The notes under the pieces were generated by a model. It searched no databases. It was not told where the DNA came from and was given only the letters and a program-made list of their open reading frames with translations. From NCBI RefSeq assembly GCF_014288055.1, contig NZ_JACOPK010000011.1:25665-89664 (forward strand): a stretch of DNA of 64,000 nucleotides. Direction: 5' to 3'. The stretch is from Agathobaculum hominis. Its GTDB lineage: Bacteria > Bacillota > Clostridia > Oscillospirales > Butyricicoccaceae. This document shows, piece after piece, positions 50,025 to 59,415 of this stretch; the first letter of the stretch is position 1, and every line of letters begins with the position of its first letter. The position numbers and the translations under genes are program-made.

Positions 50025-50600
50025 ATGGATGAAACCCGGAAAGAGGGTAAAAAGGAATTTGAGCCGCGCTTTACGAGCGAGCTGTTCGCCTGGGGCGAGT
50101 CGCTGATGGGCGTGCTGATCGCCTTTGTCATTATCTTTACGTTTGTCGTGCGCCTGTTCGGCGTGGACGGCATGTCGATGTATCCGACGCTCGAGGACCG
50201 CAGTATCATGCTCGTGAGCAACCTCGGCTATCACCCGGAAAAGGGCGACATCGTCGTGCTGCGCAAGGACGGCTTTTACAGCGATCAGCCGATCGTCAAG
50301 CGCGTCATCGCGACCGGCGGCGACACGGTCGATATCGACCCTGTCACGGGCGACGTGAGCGTCAACGGCGAAGTGCTTGACGAGCCGTATATCGCCGAGA
50401 AGATCGACACGCTCACGCGCATGGGCGACCTGTCCTATCCGCAGACCATCCCGGAGGGATGCGTGTTCGTGATGGGCGACAACCGCAATAACTCGACAGA
50501 CAGCCGCGACAGCCGTCTCGGCATCGTAGACGAGCGCTGCATTCTCGGACACGTGCTCCGAGTAGTGTTCCCGTTCAGTGAATTTGGATCGGTGGAGTAA
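50025..50600 (+). CDS. lepB: Signal peptidase I
   Basis: A 191-residue membrane protease that removes signal peptides outside the cell. One N-terminal membrane segment (LMGVLIAFVIIFTFVVRLF) is followed by the catalytic serine in DGMSMYPTL and the catalytic lysine in VKRVIATGGD. The conserved GDNRNNSTDSRD box is near the C-terminus. The start is the ATG after AAAGGGGAG. It is followed at once by ylqF. Confidence 0.96.
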   Translation: MDETRKEGKKEFEPRFTSELFAWGESLMGVLIAFVIIFTFVVRLFGVDGMSMYPTLEDRSIMLVSNLGYHPEKGDIVVLRKDGFYSDQPIVKRVIATGGDTVDIDPVTGDVSVNGEVLDEPYIAEKIDTLTRMGDLSYPQTIPEGCVFVMGDNRNNSTDSRDSRLGIVDERCILGHVLRVVFPFSEFGSVE

Positions 50601-50603
50601 GAT

Positions 50604-51485
50604 ATGAATATTCAGTGGTATCCCGGACATATGACAAAGACCCGCCGGCAGATGGCGGAGTATATCAAGCAGGTGGACGCGGTGTGCGAGGTGGTAGACG
50701 CACGCATTCCGCAGGTCTCGCGCAACCCGGACATGGATGAGATCGCGGCAGGCCGTCCGCGCATGATGATCCTGAACCGCATCGACCTGGCTGACCCGAA
50801 CAAGACGGCGGTCTGGGCGAAGCATTTCCGCGATCAGGGCATGGCGGTCATCCAGACCGACAGCCGCGCAGGCACAGGCACGCAGGCGTTCTCGAATGCG
50901 GTGCGCACGCTGCTCGCGGACAAGATCGAGCAGTGGAATGAAAAGGGCCTGGTCGGCAAGGCCGTCCGCGTGATGGTCGTCGGCATCCCGAACGTCGGCA
51001 AGTCCACGTTCATCAACCGCATTCTGGGACGGAAGTCCGCGAAGGCGGCCGATCGCCCGGGCGTGACGCGCGGCAGCCAGTGGTTCCGCGTCGACAGCGG
51101 CATCGACCTGCTCGATACGCCGGGCATTCTGTGGCCCAAGTTCGACGACGAGCGCGTCGGCATCCTGCTCGCCTGCACGGGCGCGATCAAGGACGATATT
51201 CTGGATGTTGAGACGCTCGGCTGCAAGCTGATGGAGCTGCTCAGCGTACAGGCGCCGCAGACCATCGTCGACCGCTACAGCGTCTCCATTCCCGAGGAGG
51301 AATGCGATTTTCTCGGCTACGAGCTGCTCCAGCAGGCCGGAAAGCGGCGCGGCTTCCTGCTGCGCGGCGGCGAGATCGACACCGAGCGCATGGCGCGCAT
51401 CCTGCTCGACGAGTTCCGCGGCGGCGTGCTCGGCCGCATCACGCTCGAGATGCCCGCGGCGGCAGAGCAAGGAGCGGACGCATGA
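50604..51485 (+). CDS. ylqF: Ribosome biogenesis GTPase YlqF/RbgA
   Basis: A 293-residue circularly permuted GTPase for late 50S assembly. The N-terminus NIQWYPGHMTKTRRQMAEYI is diagnostic. The G motifs appear in permuted order: LNRIDL (G4), then GIPNVGKSTFINRI (G1) and DTPGILWPKF (G3). The C-terminal RNA-binding region is present. It overlaps rnhB by four bases. Confidence 0.96.
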   Translation: MNIQWYPGHMTKTRRQMAEYIKQVDAVCEVVDARIPQVSRNPDMDEIAAGRPRMMILNRIDLADPNKTAVWAKHFRDQGMAVIQTDSRAGTGTQAFSNAVRTLLADKIEQWNEKGLVGKAVRVMVVGIPNVGKSTFINRILGRKSAKAADRPGVTRGSQWFRVDSGIDLLDTPGILWPKFDDERVGILLACTGAIKDDILDVETLGCKLMELLSVQAPQTIVDRYSVSIPEEECDFLGYELLQQAGKRRGFLLRGGEIDTERMARILLDEFRGGVLGRITLEMPAAAEQGADA

Positions 51486-52099
51486 CCTGGGAATATGAAG
51501 AAAGAGCATGGAAAAACGGCTTTGAGGCGGTCTGCGGCGTGGATGAAGCGGGACGCGGTCCGGTCGCGGGGCCGGTGTGCGCGGCGGCGGTCATCCTGCC
51601 GGGCGGCATCGTCATCGAGGGTCTGAACGACTCGAAAAAGCTCAGCGAGAAAAAGCGCGAAAAGCTGTTCGACGAGATCACGGAAAACGCGCTGGCATGG
51701 TCGGTCTCGCTCGTGGATGAGCGCGTAATCGACGAGATCAACATTTTACAGGCGACTTTCCGTGCGATGCGGCAGGCGGTAGACGGTCTGACAAGACCTG
51801 CGGATTTCGTCTATGTGGACGGCAACCGCTCGCAGGGGCTCGACCTCCCGCACGAGTGCGTGGTGTCGGGCGACGCGAAGATCCCGTCCGTCGCGGCGGC
51901 GTCCATCATCGCGAAGGTCACCCGTGACCGGCTGATGCGGCAGTTCGCGGAGCAGTATCCGCAGTACGGCTTTGAAAAGCACAAGGGCTACGAGACCAGA
52001 GCGCACGACGAGGCGCTGCTCACGCACGGCCCGTGTCCCATCCATCGCATGAGCTTTTTGAAGAAATTCTACGAAAAACATCCCGAAGCGCCGCGATGA
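51482..52099 (+). CDS. rnhB: Ribonuclease HII
   Basis: A 205-residue enzyme that cuts the RNA strand in RNA-DNA hybrids and removes single ribonucleotides from DNA. The catalytic signature is GVDEAGRGPVAGPVCAAAVI, with the DE pair. LNDSKKLSEKKREKLFDEI and VDGNRS follow, and a central SGDAKIPSVAAASIIAKVTR carries another acidic residue. The start ATG lies in the end of ylqF. It is coupled to yraN downstream. Confidence 0.96.
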   Translation: MTWEYEERAWKNGFEAVCGVDEAGRGPVAGPVCAAAVILPGGIVIEGLNDSKKLSEKKREKLFDEITENALAWSVSLVDERVIDEINILQATFRAMRQAVDGLTRPADFVYVDGNRSQGLDLPHECVVSGDAKIPSVAAASIIAKVTRDRLMRQFAEQYPQYGFEKHKGYETRAHDEALLTHGPCPIHRMSFLKKFYEKHPEAPR

Positions 52100-52443
52100 A
52101 GGGCGCGTGGGGTGAAAATGCGGCAGCGGAATGGCTCGTCTCGCGCGGCTGGCATATACTGGAGCGAAACTACCGCACCCGTTTCGGGGAGCTCGACATC
52201 ATCGCGGAAAACGAGCGTTTTCTCGTCTTTTTCGAGGTAAAAACACGCCGGAACGCCCGGTTTGCAGCGGCCTGTGAGGCGGTGACGCCGGCGAAGCAGG
52301 CGCGCCTCATTGCGGCGGCGGAGGCGTGGCTTCAGAGCGCTCCGGCCGAAAAGCAGCCGCGGTTTGATGTGATCGAGGTCTACGGAGAGGAAGGCGCGGC
52401 CGCGCCGCGCATCCGCCAGATCGAAAATGCGTTTGGAGGGTAA
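52096..52443 (+). CDS. yraN: YraN-family (UPF0102) nuclease-like protein
   Basis: A 115-residue protein with the UPF0102 core. It has GENAAAEWLVSRGWHILERN, then YRTRFGELDIIAENERFLVF and FEVKTRRNARF. The Glu-Asp and E-x-K residues resemble the Holliday-junction resolvase/endonuclease fold, but the biological role is not established. The start overlaps the rnhB stop by four bases (ATGA), a conserved arrangement in Firmicutes. Confidence 0.92.
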   Translation: MKGAWGENAAAEWLVSRGWHILERNYRTRFGELDIIAENERFLVFFEVKTRRNARFAAACEAVTPAKQARLIAAAEAWLQSAPAEKQPRFDVIEVYGEEGAAAPRIRQIENAFGG

Positions 52444-52445
52444 GA

Positions 52446-53411
52446 ATGAAACTGTTTGATCTTCACTGCGATACCCTGTATGAATGCTGCGAGACAGGAA
52501 AGCACCTGCGCGAGAACGATCTGCATATCAACCGTGCAGCGGCGCAGAGATACGAGCATTATGTGCAGTTTTTCGCGCTGTTCTGCGGCGCATATCCGCC
52601 GGAGTCGCAGAAAAAGAAACGCTCCTGCCTGCTCGACACGCCGAAGGACGAGCGCCTCGCACGCATGCTGCAAACCGCGCAGACGGAGTTTGCGGCGAAC
52701 GCGGACTGGCTGACGCTGTGCCGCAGCGGCGAGGAGCTGACCCGCGCCGCAGAAAGCGGCAAAGCGGCGGCGTTCCTCTCCATCGAGGGTGCGGAGCTGC
52801 TGCCCGAGCGGGAGGGCGCGCTCGATGAGGCATATGACGCCGGCGTTCGTCTGGTGACGCTGACATGGAACTATCGCAGCCGTTTCGGCTGCCCGTCCGC
52901 CATCGACCAGAACGAGGGTCTGACTGACGGGGGACGGCAGCTTGTGCGCGCGCTCGACGCAAGGCGCATGCTCATCGACGTCTCGCATCTGTCCGACCGG
53001 GGGTTCTGGGATGTATGCGGGCTGACCGACCGGCCGTTCGTGGCCACGCACAGCGACAGCCGTGCGCTCTGCCGCAACTCGCGCAACCTCACCGACGAGC
53101 AGTTCGCCGAGATCGCGCAGCGAGGGGGCCTTGTCGGCATCAACCTGTATACGCCCTTTCTCGTGCGGCAGAGCGATTCGGTGCTCGACGATGCGATCGA
53201 TCATATCGAGCGCTTTATCGGCATGTACGGCGAGAAGATCGTCGCGCTCGGCTGCGATTTCGACGGCTGCGACCAGCTGCCTGTCGGCATCGAGGGTCTC
53301 GGCGATATGTACCGTCTCGCAGACCGCATGCTTGCCCTCGGATACCGGGAGGAGACCGTTTGCGGCCTGTTCTATGACAACGCTTTCGCGTTTGTACAGA
53401 AAATGCTGTGA
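52446..53411 (+). CDS. Membrane dipeptidase-like M19 peptidase
   Basis: A 321-residue zinc peptidase of family M19. The metal ligands are seen in FDLHCDTLYE (H-x-D near residue 5), AFLSIEGAELL (Glu), IDVSHLSDRGFWDV (His) and VATHSDSRAL (His). The start ATG is two bases after yraN with GGAGG just before it. These enzymes split dipeptides including those with D-amino acids. No signal peptide is present, so it likely works in the cytoplasm. Confidence 0.93.
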   Translation: MKLFDLHCDTLYECCETGKHLRENDLHINRAAAQRYEHYVQFFALFCGAYPPESQKKKRSCLLDTPKDERLARMLQTAQTEFAANADWLTLCRSGEELTRAAESGKAAAFLSIEGAELLPEREGALDEAYDAGVRLVTLTWNYRSRFGCPSAIDQNEGLTDGGRQLVRALDARRMLIDVSHLSDRGFWDVCGLTDRPFVATHSDSRALCRNSRNLTDEQFAEIAQRGGLVGINLYTPFLVRQSDSVLDDAIDHIERFIGMYGEKIVALGCDFDGCDQLPVGIEGLGDMYRLADRMLALGYREETVCGLFYDNAFAFVQKML

Positions 53412-53543
53412 TAATCGGCTGTATTTTTTCGCATTTCGCTATTGCCGAACCATACCGGTTTGCTATACAATAATAAGGTATGGATTTTCCATGCGGCGAT
53501 CAACAACACGTAGTATACAATACCACTGCGGAGGTTATGATAA

Positions 53544-55037
53544 ATGGATTATGTAAGCACAAGAAACAGAGAACGCAAGGTTTCCGCGGCTTATGCCATC
53601 GCCAACGGCATCGCGCCGGACGGCGGTCTCTACTGCCCGACCTCGTTCCCTGCACTCACCGAGGCAGACTGGAAAACGCTTGCGGAGAGCGACTACAAGG
53701 GACGCTCTGCGCTCATCCTCGGCAAGTTCCTGACCGATTTCTCGGCAGAGGAGCTCGCGGACTTCGCAGCGAAGGCTTACGCTGACGAGAAGTTCGGCGG
53801 CGCGGACACCGCTCCGGTCGTGAAGCTCTCCGAGGGCAAGAACCTGCTCGAGCTGTGGCACGGCCCGACCTGCGCGTTCAAGGACATGGCGCTCCAGATG
53901 CTGCCGCATCTGCTGACCGCTTCGCTGCGCAAGACCGGCGAGACGCGCACTGCGTGCATCCTCGTTGCGACCTCGGGCGACACCGGCAAGGCAGCGCTCG
54001 ACGGCTTCCATGATGTCCCGGGCACCAAGATCATGGTCTACTATCCGGTAGACGGCGTTTCCCCGATGCAGAAGCTCCAGATGGCGACGCAGGAGGGCGA
54101 GAACGTCGAGGTCATTGCCATCCACGGCAACTTCGACGACGCACAGAGCGCAGTAAAGCGCATCTTCACCGACGACGAGACCCGTGCACAGCTCGACAGG
54201 GACGGCATGATGCTGTCCTCGGCGAACTCCATCAACTGGGGCCGTCTCGCGCCGCAGATCGCGTACTATGTCTCCGCATACTGCGACATGGTCAAGGCCG
54301 GCACGATCCGCCAGGGCGATAAGATCAATGTCTGCGTCCCGACCGGCAACTTCGGCAACATTCTCGCGGCCTACATCGCAAAGCAGATGGGCCTGCCGGT
54401 GAACAAGTTCATCTGCGCGTCCAACCGCAACAACGTGCTGACCGACTTCTTCAAGAAGGACGGTGAGTACAACCGCAACCGCGATTTCTACACCACGACC
54501 TCTCCGTCGATGGATATCCTGATCTCGTCCAACCTCGAGCGTCTGCTGTTCTTCGCGTCTGACTTTGACGACAGGATGGTAGCCGAGCTCATGGCGAAGC
54601 TGAACGGCGAGGGCAGCTACAAGGTTGCCTCGGACGTATTCGCGAAGATCGCGGCCGACTTCGATGCCGGCTGCTGCGACGACAAGCACGCAGCGGAAAC
54701 CATCCACAGGCTGTGGACAGAGGAGAAGTACCTGTGCGATACGCATACCGCCGTTGCGGTCCGCGTATACGAGGACTACCGCGCGCGCACGGGCGACGAG
54801 ACTCCGACCGTGATCGCCTCCACCGCATCTCCGTTCAAGTTCTGCCGCGCCGTCATCGAGGCGCTCGGCGGCACGCTTGAAAAGGACGATGTGACCCAGC
54901 TCGATGTTCTGACCGGCCTGACGGGCGTACCGGCGCCCGCGCCGCTCGCAGCCCTCGCAGGCAAAACGCCGCGCTTTGACCGCGTGGTGGACAAGGCGGA
55001 CATTCTCTCGACTGTCGCCCTGCTCAAGGACCTGTAA
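53544..55037 (+). CDS. thrC: Threonine synthase
   Basis: A 497-residue PLP enzyme forming threonine from O-phosphohomoserine. It starts MDYVSTRNRERKVSAAYAIA, typical of the long class of ThrC. The PLP lysine lies in ELWHGPTCAFKDMALQM, and the phosphate-binding ATSGDTGKAALDGF is present. The chain ends with sequence fitting the family. The last base of the stop is the first base of the next start, so the two genes are directly adjacent. Confidence 0.96.
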   Translation: MDYVSTRNRERKVSAAYAIANGIAPDGGLYCPTSFPALTEADWKTLAESDYKGRSALILGKFLTDFSAEELADFAAKAYADEKFGGADTAPVVKLSEGKNLLELWHGPTCAFKDMALQMLPHLLTASLRKTGETRTACILVATSGDTGKAALDGFHDVPGTKIMVYYPVDGVSPMQKLQMATQEGENVEVIAIHGNFDDAQSAVKRIFTDDETRAQLDRDGMMLSSANSINWGRLAPQIAYYVSAYCDMVKAGTIRQGDKINVCVPTGNFGNILAAYIAKQMGLPVNKFICASNRNNVLTDFFKKDGEYNRNRDFYTTTSPSMDILISSNLERLLFFASDFDDRMVAELMAKLNGEGSYKVASDVFAKIAADFDAGCCDDKHAAETIHRLWTEEKYLCDTHTAVAVRVYEDYRARTGDETPTVIASTASPFKFCRAVIEALGGTLEKDDVTQLDVLTGLTGVPAPAPLAALAGKTPRFDRVVDKADILSTVALLKDL

Positions 55038-55738
55038 TGGCGCTTTACACGCTGGCCGATCTGCATCTTGCCACCGATGTCGCCAAGCCGATGGATATCT
55101 TCGGCGGCCGGTGGGAAGGGCATACGGACAAGATCATCAGGCATTGGCGCGAGCTGATCGCGCCGGAGGATACGGTGGTACTGGGCGGCGATATTTCGTG
55201 GGGCATCAGCCTCGCGGAGGCAAAGGGCGATTTTGCCCTCATCGACTCCCTGCCGGGCAGAAAGATCATTCTGAAGGGAAACCACGACCTGTGGTGGGAG
55301 ACGGCCTCTAAAATGCACCGCTTTCTGGACGAGAACGGGTTTGCGAGCATTGATTTCCTGCACAACAACTGCTTCTTTTACGGAAAAACGGCGCTGTGCG
55401 GCACGCGCGGCTGGCCGTTCGAGGAGGATTTTTCCGACCCGCACAACGAGAAGATCTTCAGGCGCGAGCTGCTGAGACTTGAGGCGTCGCTGCGGCTCGG
55501 CGCCGCAGAGCAGCCCGAGGAGATCATCTGCTTCCTGCACTATCCGCCGCTGTACTCGACCTACCGCTGCGAGGCTATCGTCGAACTGCTCAAAAAATAC
55601 GGCGTAAAGCGCTGCGTTTATGGGCATTTGCACGGAAACAGCCTTAGATACGCGGTCACAGGCGAGGCCGAGGGCATCGAGTGGAAGCTCGTTTCGGGTG
55701 ATTTTGTAGATTTTACCCCGGTTTTTCTGAAAAAATAG
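55037..55738 (+). CDS. Calcineurin-like metallophosphoesterase
   Basis: A 233-residue phosphoesterase. The metal-binding motifs are DLHLATD (D-x-H), VVLGGDISWG (GD), LKGNHDLWWE (GNHD), CFLHYPP (His) and VYGHLHGNSL (GHLH). The group includes phosphohydrolases of unknown substrate; this subtype (with GDISWG) is common in Clostridia. It shares one base with thrC. Confidence 0.92.
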   Translation: MALYTLADLHLATDVAKPMDIFGGRWEGHTDKIIRHWRELIAPEDTVVLGGDISWGISLAEAKGDFALIDSLPGRKIILKGNHDLWWETASKMHRFLDENGFASIDFLHNNCFFYGKTALCGTRGWPFEEDFSDPHNEKIFRRELLRLEASLRLGAAEQPEEIICFLHYPPLYSTYRCEAIVELLKKYGVKRCVYGHLHGNSLRYAVTGEAEGIEWKLVSGDFVDFTPVFLKK

Positions 55739-55819
55739 AAAAAACTATGGAAATCATGAGAAAAATCTGATAGAATGATTTAGATACAATCGAAAGTATT
55801 TAGTAAGGAGATTGGCAAC

Positions 55820-57145
55820 ATGGAACTGAAAAACACTGAAAAGCTCGAGCATAGCGTCGTAGCTCTCACGATCGAGATCACCAAGGCTGAGTTCGAGGCT
55901 GCAAAGGACAAGGCATTCAAGAAGAGCGGCAAGAACATCACCGTTCCGGGCTTCCGCAAGGGCAAGGCTCCGCGCAAGATGATCGAGAAGCTGTACGGCG
56001 AAGGCGTATTCTTCGAGGAAGCTTTCAATATTCTGTATCCGCAGGCTATGGATATGGCTGTCGAGAAGTCCGGCATCAAGATGGTCGGCCGTGCAGACGT
56101 AGATCTGGGCGAACCGGCAGAAGAGGGCGGCCTGACCATCATCGCCAAGGTACCGGTTGAGCCGGAAGTTGAGCTGGGCGAGTACAAGGGCATCGAGGCT
56201 GAGAAGGAGACCGTAAAGGTACTTCAGGCTGACGTAAAGGCTGAGCTGAACCGCATGGCACAGCGCTTTGCACGCACTGAGACCGTTGAGCGCAAGGCAA
56301 AGAAGAACGATACCGTTGACATCGACTTCGAGGGCTTTGTAGACGGCGTTGCATTCGAGGGCGGCAAGGCTGAGCATCATGAGCTGACTCTGGGCTCCGG
56401 CGCATTCATCCCGGGCTTCGAGGATCAGCTGATCGGCTGCAAGGCAGGCGACGAGAAGGACGTAGTCGTAACCTTCCCGAAGGAGTACCACGCTGAGGAG
56501 CTGGCTGGCAAGGAAGCTACCTTCAAGTGCAAGGTACACAAGGTAGAGGAGACCATCCTCCCGACCCTCGACGACGAGTTCGCAAAGGACGTTTCCGACA
56601 CCTGCGAGACCCTCGACGACCTCAAGAAGGAGATCACCGAGCGCCTGAAGAGCGAGCGCCAGGAAGCTGCTGACGCTGCATTCGAGGAGAAGCTGCTCGA
56701 CGTTGTCATCGCGGGCATGAAGGCTGATATTCCGGAAGCTATGATCGACTCTCAGGTCGACTCCATCGTTCAGGACTTCGGCTACCGTCTCCAGATGCAG
56801 GGCATGGGCCTCGAGCAGTACCTCAAGATGACGAACACCGAGATGGGCGCATTCCGCGCAATGTTCAAGGATCAGGCTGAGCGTCAGGTCAAGACCCGTC
56901 TGGCACTCCAGAAGGTCGCAGACCTCGAGAACATCACGGTTTCCGAGCAGGAGATCGCTGACGAGTACGCGAAGATGGCTGAGCAGTACAAGATGGACGT
57001 TGAGAAGATCAAGACCATCGTTGCAGAGTCCGCTCTGTCCGGCGACCTGCGCATCTCCAACGCTCTTGAGTTCATCAAGAAGAATGCCAAGGTCAAGAAG
57101 GCTTCCAAGAAGAAGGCTGAGGAGACTGAGGAGACCGCTGAGTAA
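55820..57145 (+). CDS. tig: Trigger factor
   Basis: A 441-residue ribosome-bound chaperone and prolyl isomerase. The ribosome-binding signature is PGFRKGKAPRKMIEKLYGEG near residue 45. The PPIase domain has DTVDIDFEGFVDGVAFEGGK and GAFIPGFEDQLIG, and the C-terminal helical domain ends in a lysine- and glutamate-rich tail. It begins the tig-clpP-clpX-lon-ysxC set. The RBS AAGGAGA lies before the ATG. Codon use shows high expression. Confidence 0.97.
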   Translation: MELKNTEKLEHSVVALTIEITKAEFEAAKDKAFKKSGKNITVPGFRKGKAPRKMIEKLYGEGVFFEEAFNILYPQAMDMAVEKSGIKMVGRADVDLGEPAEEGGLTIIAKVPVEPEVELGEYKGIEAEKETVKVLQADVKAELNRMAQRFARTETVERKAKKNDTVDIDFEGFVDGVAFEGGKAEHHELTLGSGAFIPGFEDQLIGCKAGDEKDVVVTFPKEYHAEELAGKEATFKCKVHKVEETILPTLDDEFAKDVSDTCETLDDLKKEITERLKSERQEAADAAFEEKLLDVVIAGMKADIPEAMIDSQVDSIVQDFGYRLQMQGMGLEQYLKMTNTEMGAFRAMFKDQAERQVKTRLALQKVADLENITVSEQEIADEYAKMAEQYKMDVEKIKTIVAESALSGDLRISNALEFIKKNAKVKKASKKKAEETEETAE

Positions 57146-57166
57146 GCATCTCTCCATATGGAATCA

Positions 57167-57194
57167 CATGGAACCGGCCGTATGGCCGGTTCCA
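57167..57194. repeat. Perfect 12-bp inverted repeat between tig and clpP
   Basis: ATGGAACCGGCC, GTAT loop, GGCCGGTTCCAT. No T-run follows, so it may be an operator or RNA-stabilising hairpin rather than a full terminator. Confidence 0.6.
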
Positions 57195-57289
57195 TCAGTG
57201 TATCAGCGAACAAATTTTCTCCGCAATGCGACACGCATCGCGGAAATCCGAGAACAAACACCGACTCTTTTTCGAAAGGAGTTTTTCCA

Positions 57290-57871
57290 ATGAGCTTAGT
57301 CCCAATGGTAATCGAGCAGACCGGCCGCGGCGAGCGTTCGTTCGATATCTACTCCCGTCTGCTGAATGACCGCATCATCATGCTGTGCGAGGAGGTCAAC
57401 GACACCACCGCATCGCTTGTTGTTGCGCAGCTTCTGTATCTGGAAGCGCAGGACCCGGACAAGGACATTTCTCTGTATATCAACAGCCCCGGCGGCTCTG
57501 TCACCGCAGGCATGGCGATCTACGACACCATGAACTATATCAAGTGCGACGTCTCGACCATCTGCATCGGCATGGCGGCGTCCATGGGTGCGTTCCTGCT
57601 GTCCTCCGGTGCAAAGGGCAAGCGCTATGCGCTGCCGAACGCTGAGATCATGATCCATCAGCCGTCCGCCGGCACGCAGGGTCAGATCACGGACATGGCG
57701 CTTCACCTCAAGCGTCTCGAGATCATCAAGGAGCGCATGACGCGCATCCTGGCCGAGAACACCGGCAAGCCGTTCGAGACCGTTCACGCCGACTGTGAAC
57801 GCGATAACTTCATGACCGCGCAGGAGGCTGTCGAGTACGGCCTGATCGACAAGGTTTTCGATAAGCATTGA
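57290..57871 (+). CDS. clpP: ATP-dependent Clp protease proteolytic subunit
   Basis: A 193-residue serine protease that forms tetradecameric rings with ClpX or ClpA/C. The catalytic serine is in CIGMAASMGAFLLSSGAKGK and the histidine in AEIMIHQPSAGTQGQ. The catalytic aspartate follows in the DCERDNFMTAQEA region. The start MSLVPMVIEQTGRGERSFDI is standard, with AAAGGAG before it. It is followed by clpX. Confidence 0.97.
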   Translation: MSLVPMVIEQTGRGERSFDIYSRLLNDRIIMLCEEVNDTTASLVVAQLLYLEAQDPDKDISLYINSPGGSVTAGMAIYDTMNYIKCDVSTICIGMAASMGAFLLSSGAKGKRYALPNAEIMIHQPSAGTQGQITDMALHLKRLEIIKERMTRILAENTGKPFETVHADCERDNFMTAQEAVEYGLIDKVFDKH

Positions 57872-57898
57872 TGAAATTCTGCTGAACAGAGGTGCAGT

Positions 57899-59203
<1,305 letters not shown>

Positions 59204-59221
59204 TAAGACCATCACAGCATA

Positions 59222-59256
59222 CGCGGACAGGATGTTTTTTCCTGTCCGCGCTTTTT
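59222..59256 (+). terminator. Terminator after clpX
   Basis: CGCGGACAGG pairs with CCTGTCCGCG, then CTTTTT. Confidence 0.88.
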
Positions 59257-59348
59257 ATGCTGCCGGCCTTTATTCGTGAACAAAGTGTAAAAAGTGAAAA
59301 AACAGAGGAATTTTGCCGATTTGTGACAAAAAGACAGAGGAAAACCGC

Positions 59349-59377
59349 TTTACAAATGCGCGGAAAAATACTATACT
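59349..59377 (+). promoter_or_regulatory. Promoter of lon
   Basis: TTTACA, a 17-base spacer and TATACT, 38 bases before the start. Confidence 0.7.
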
Positions 59378-59415
59378 GTCTTTATATACGAATTTTCCCT
59401 GCAAGGAGATACACT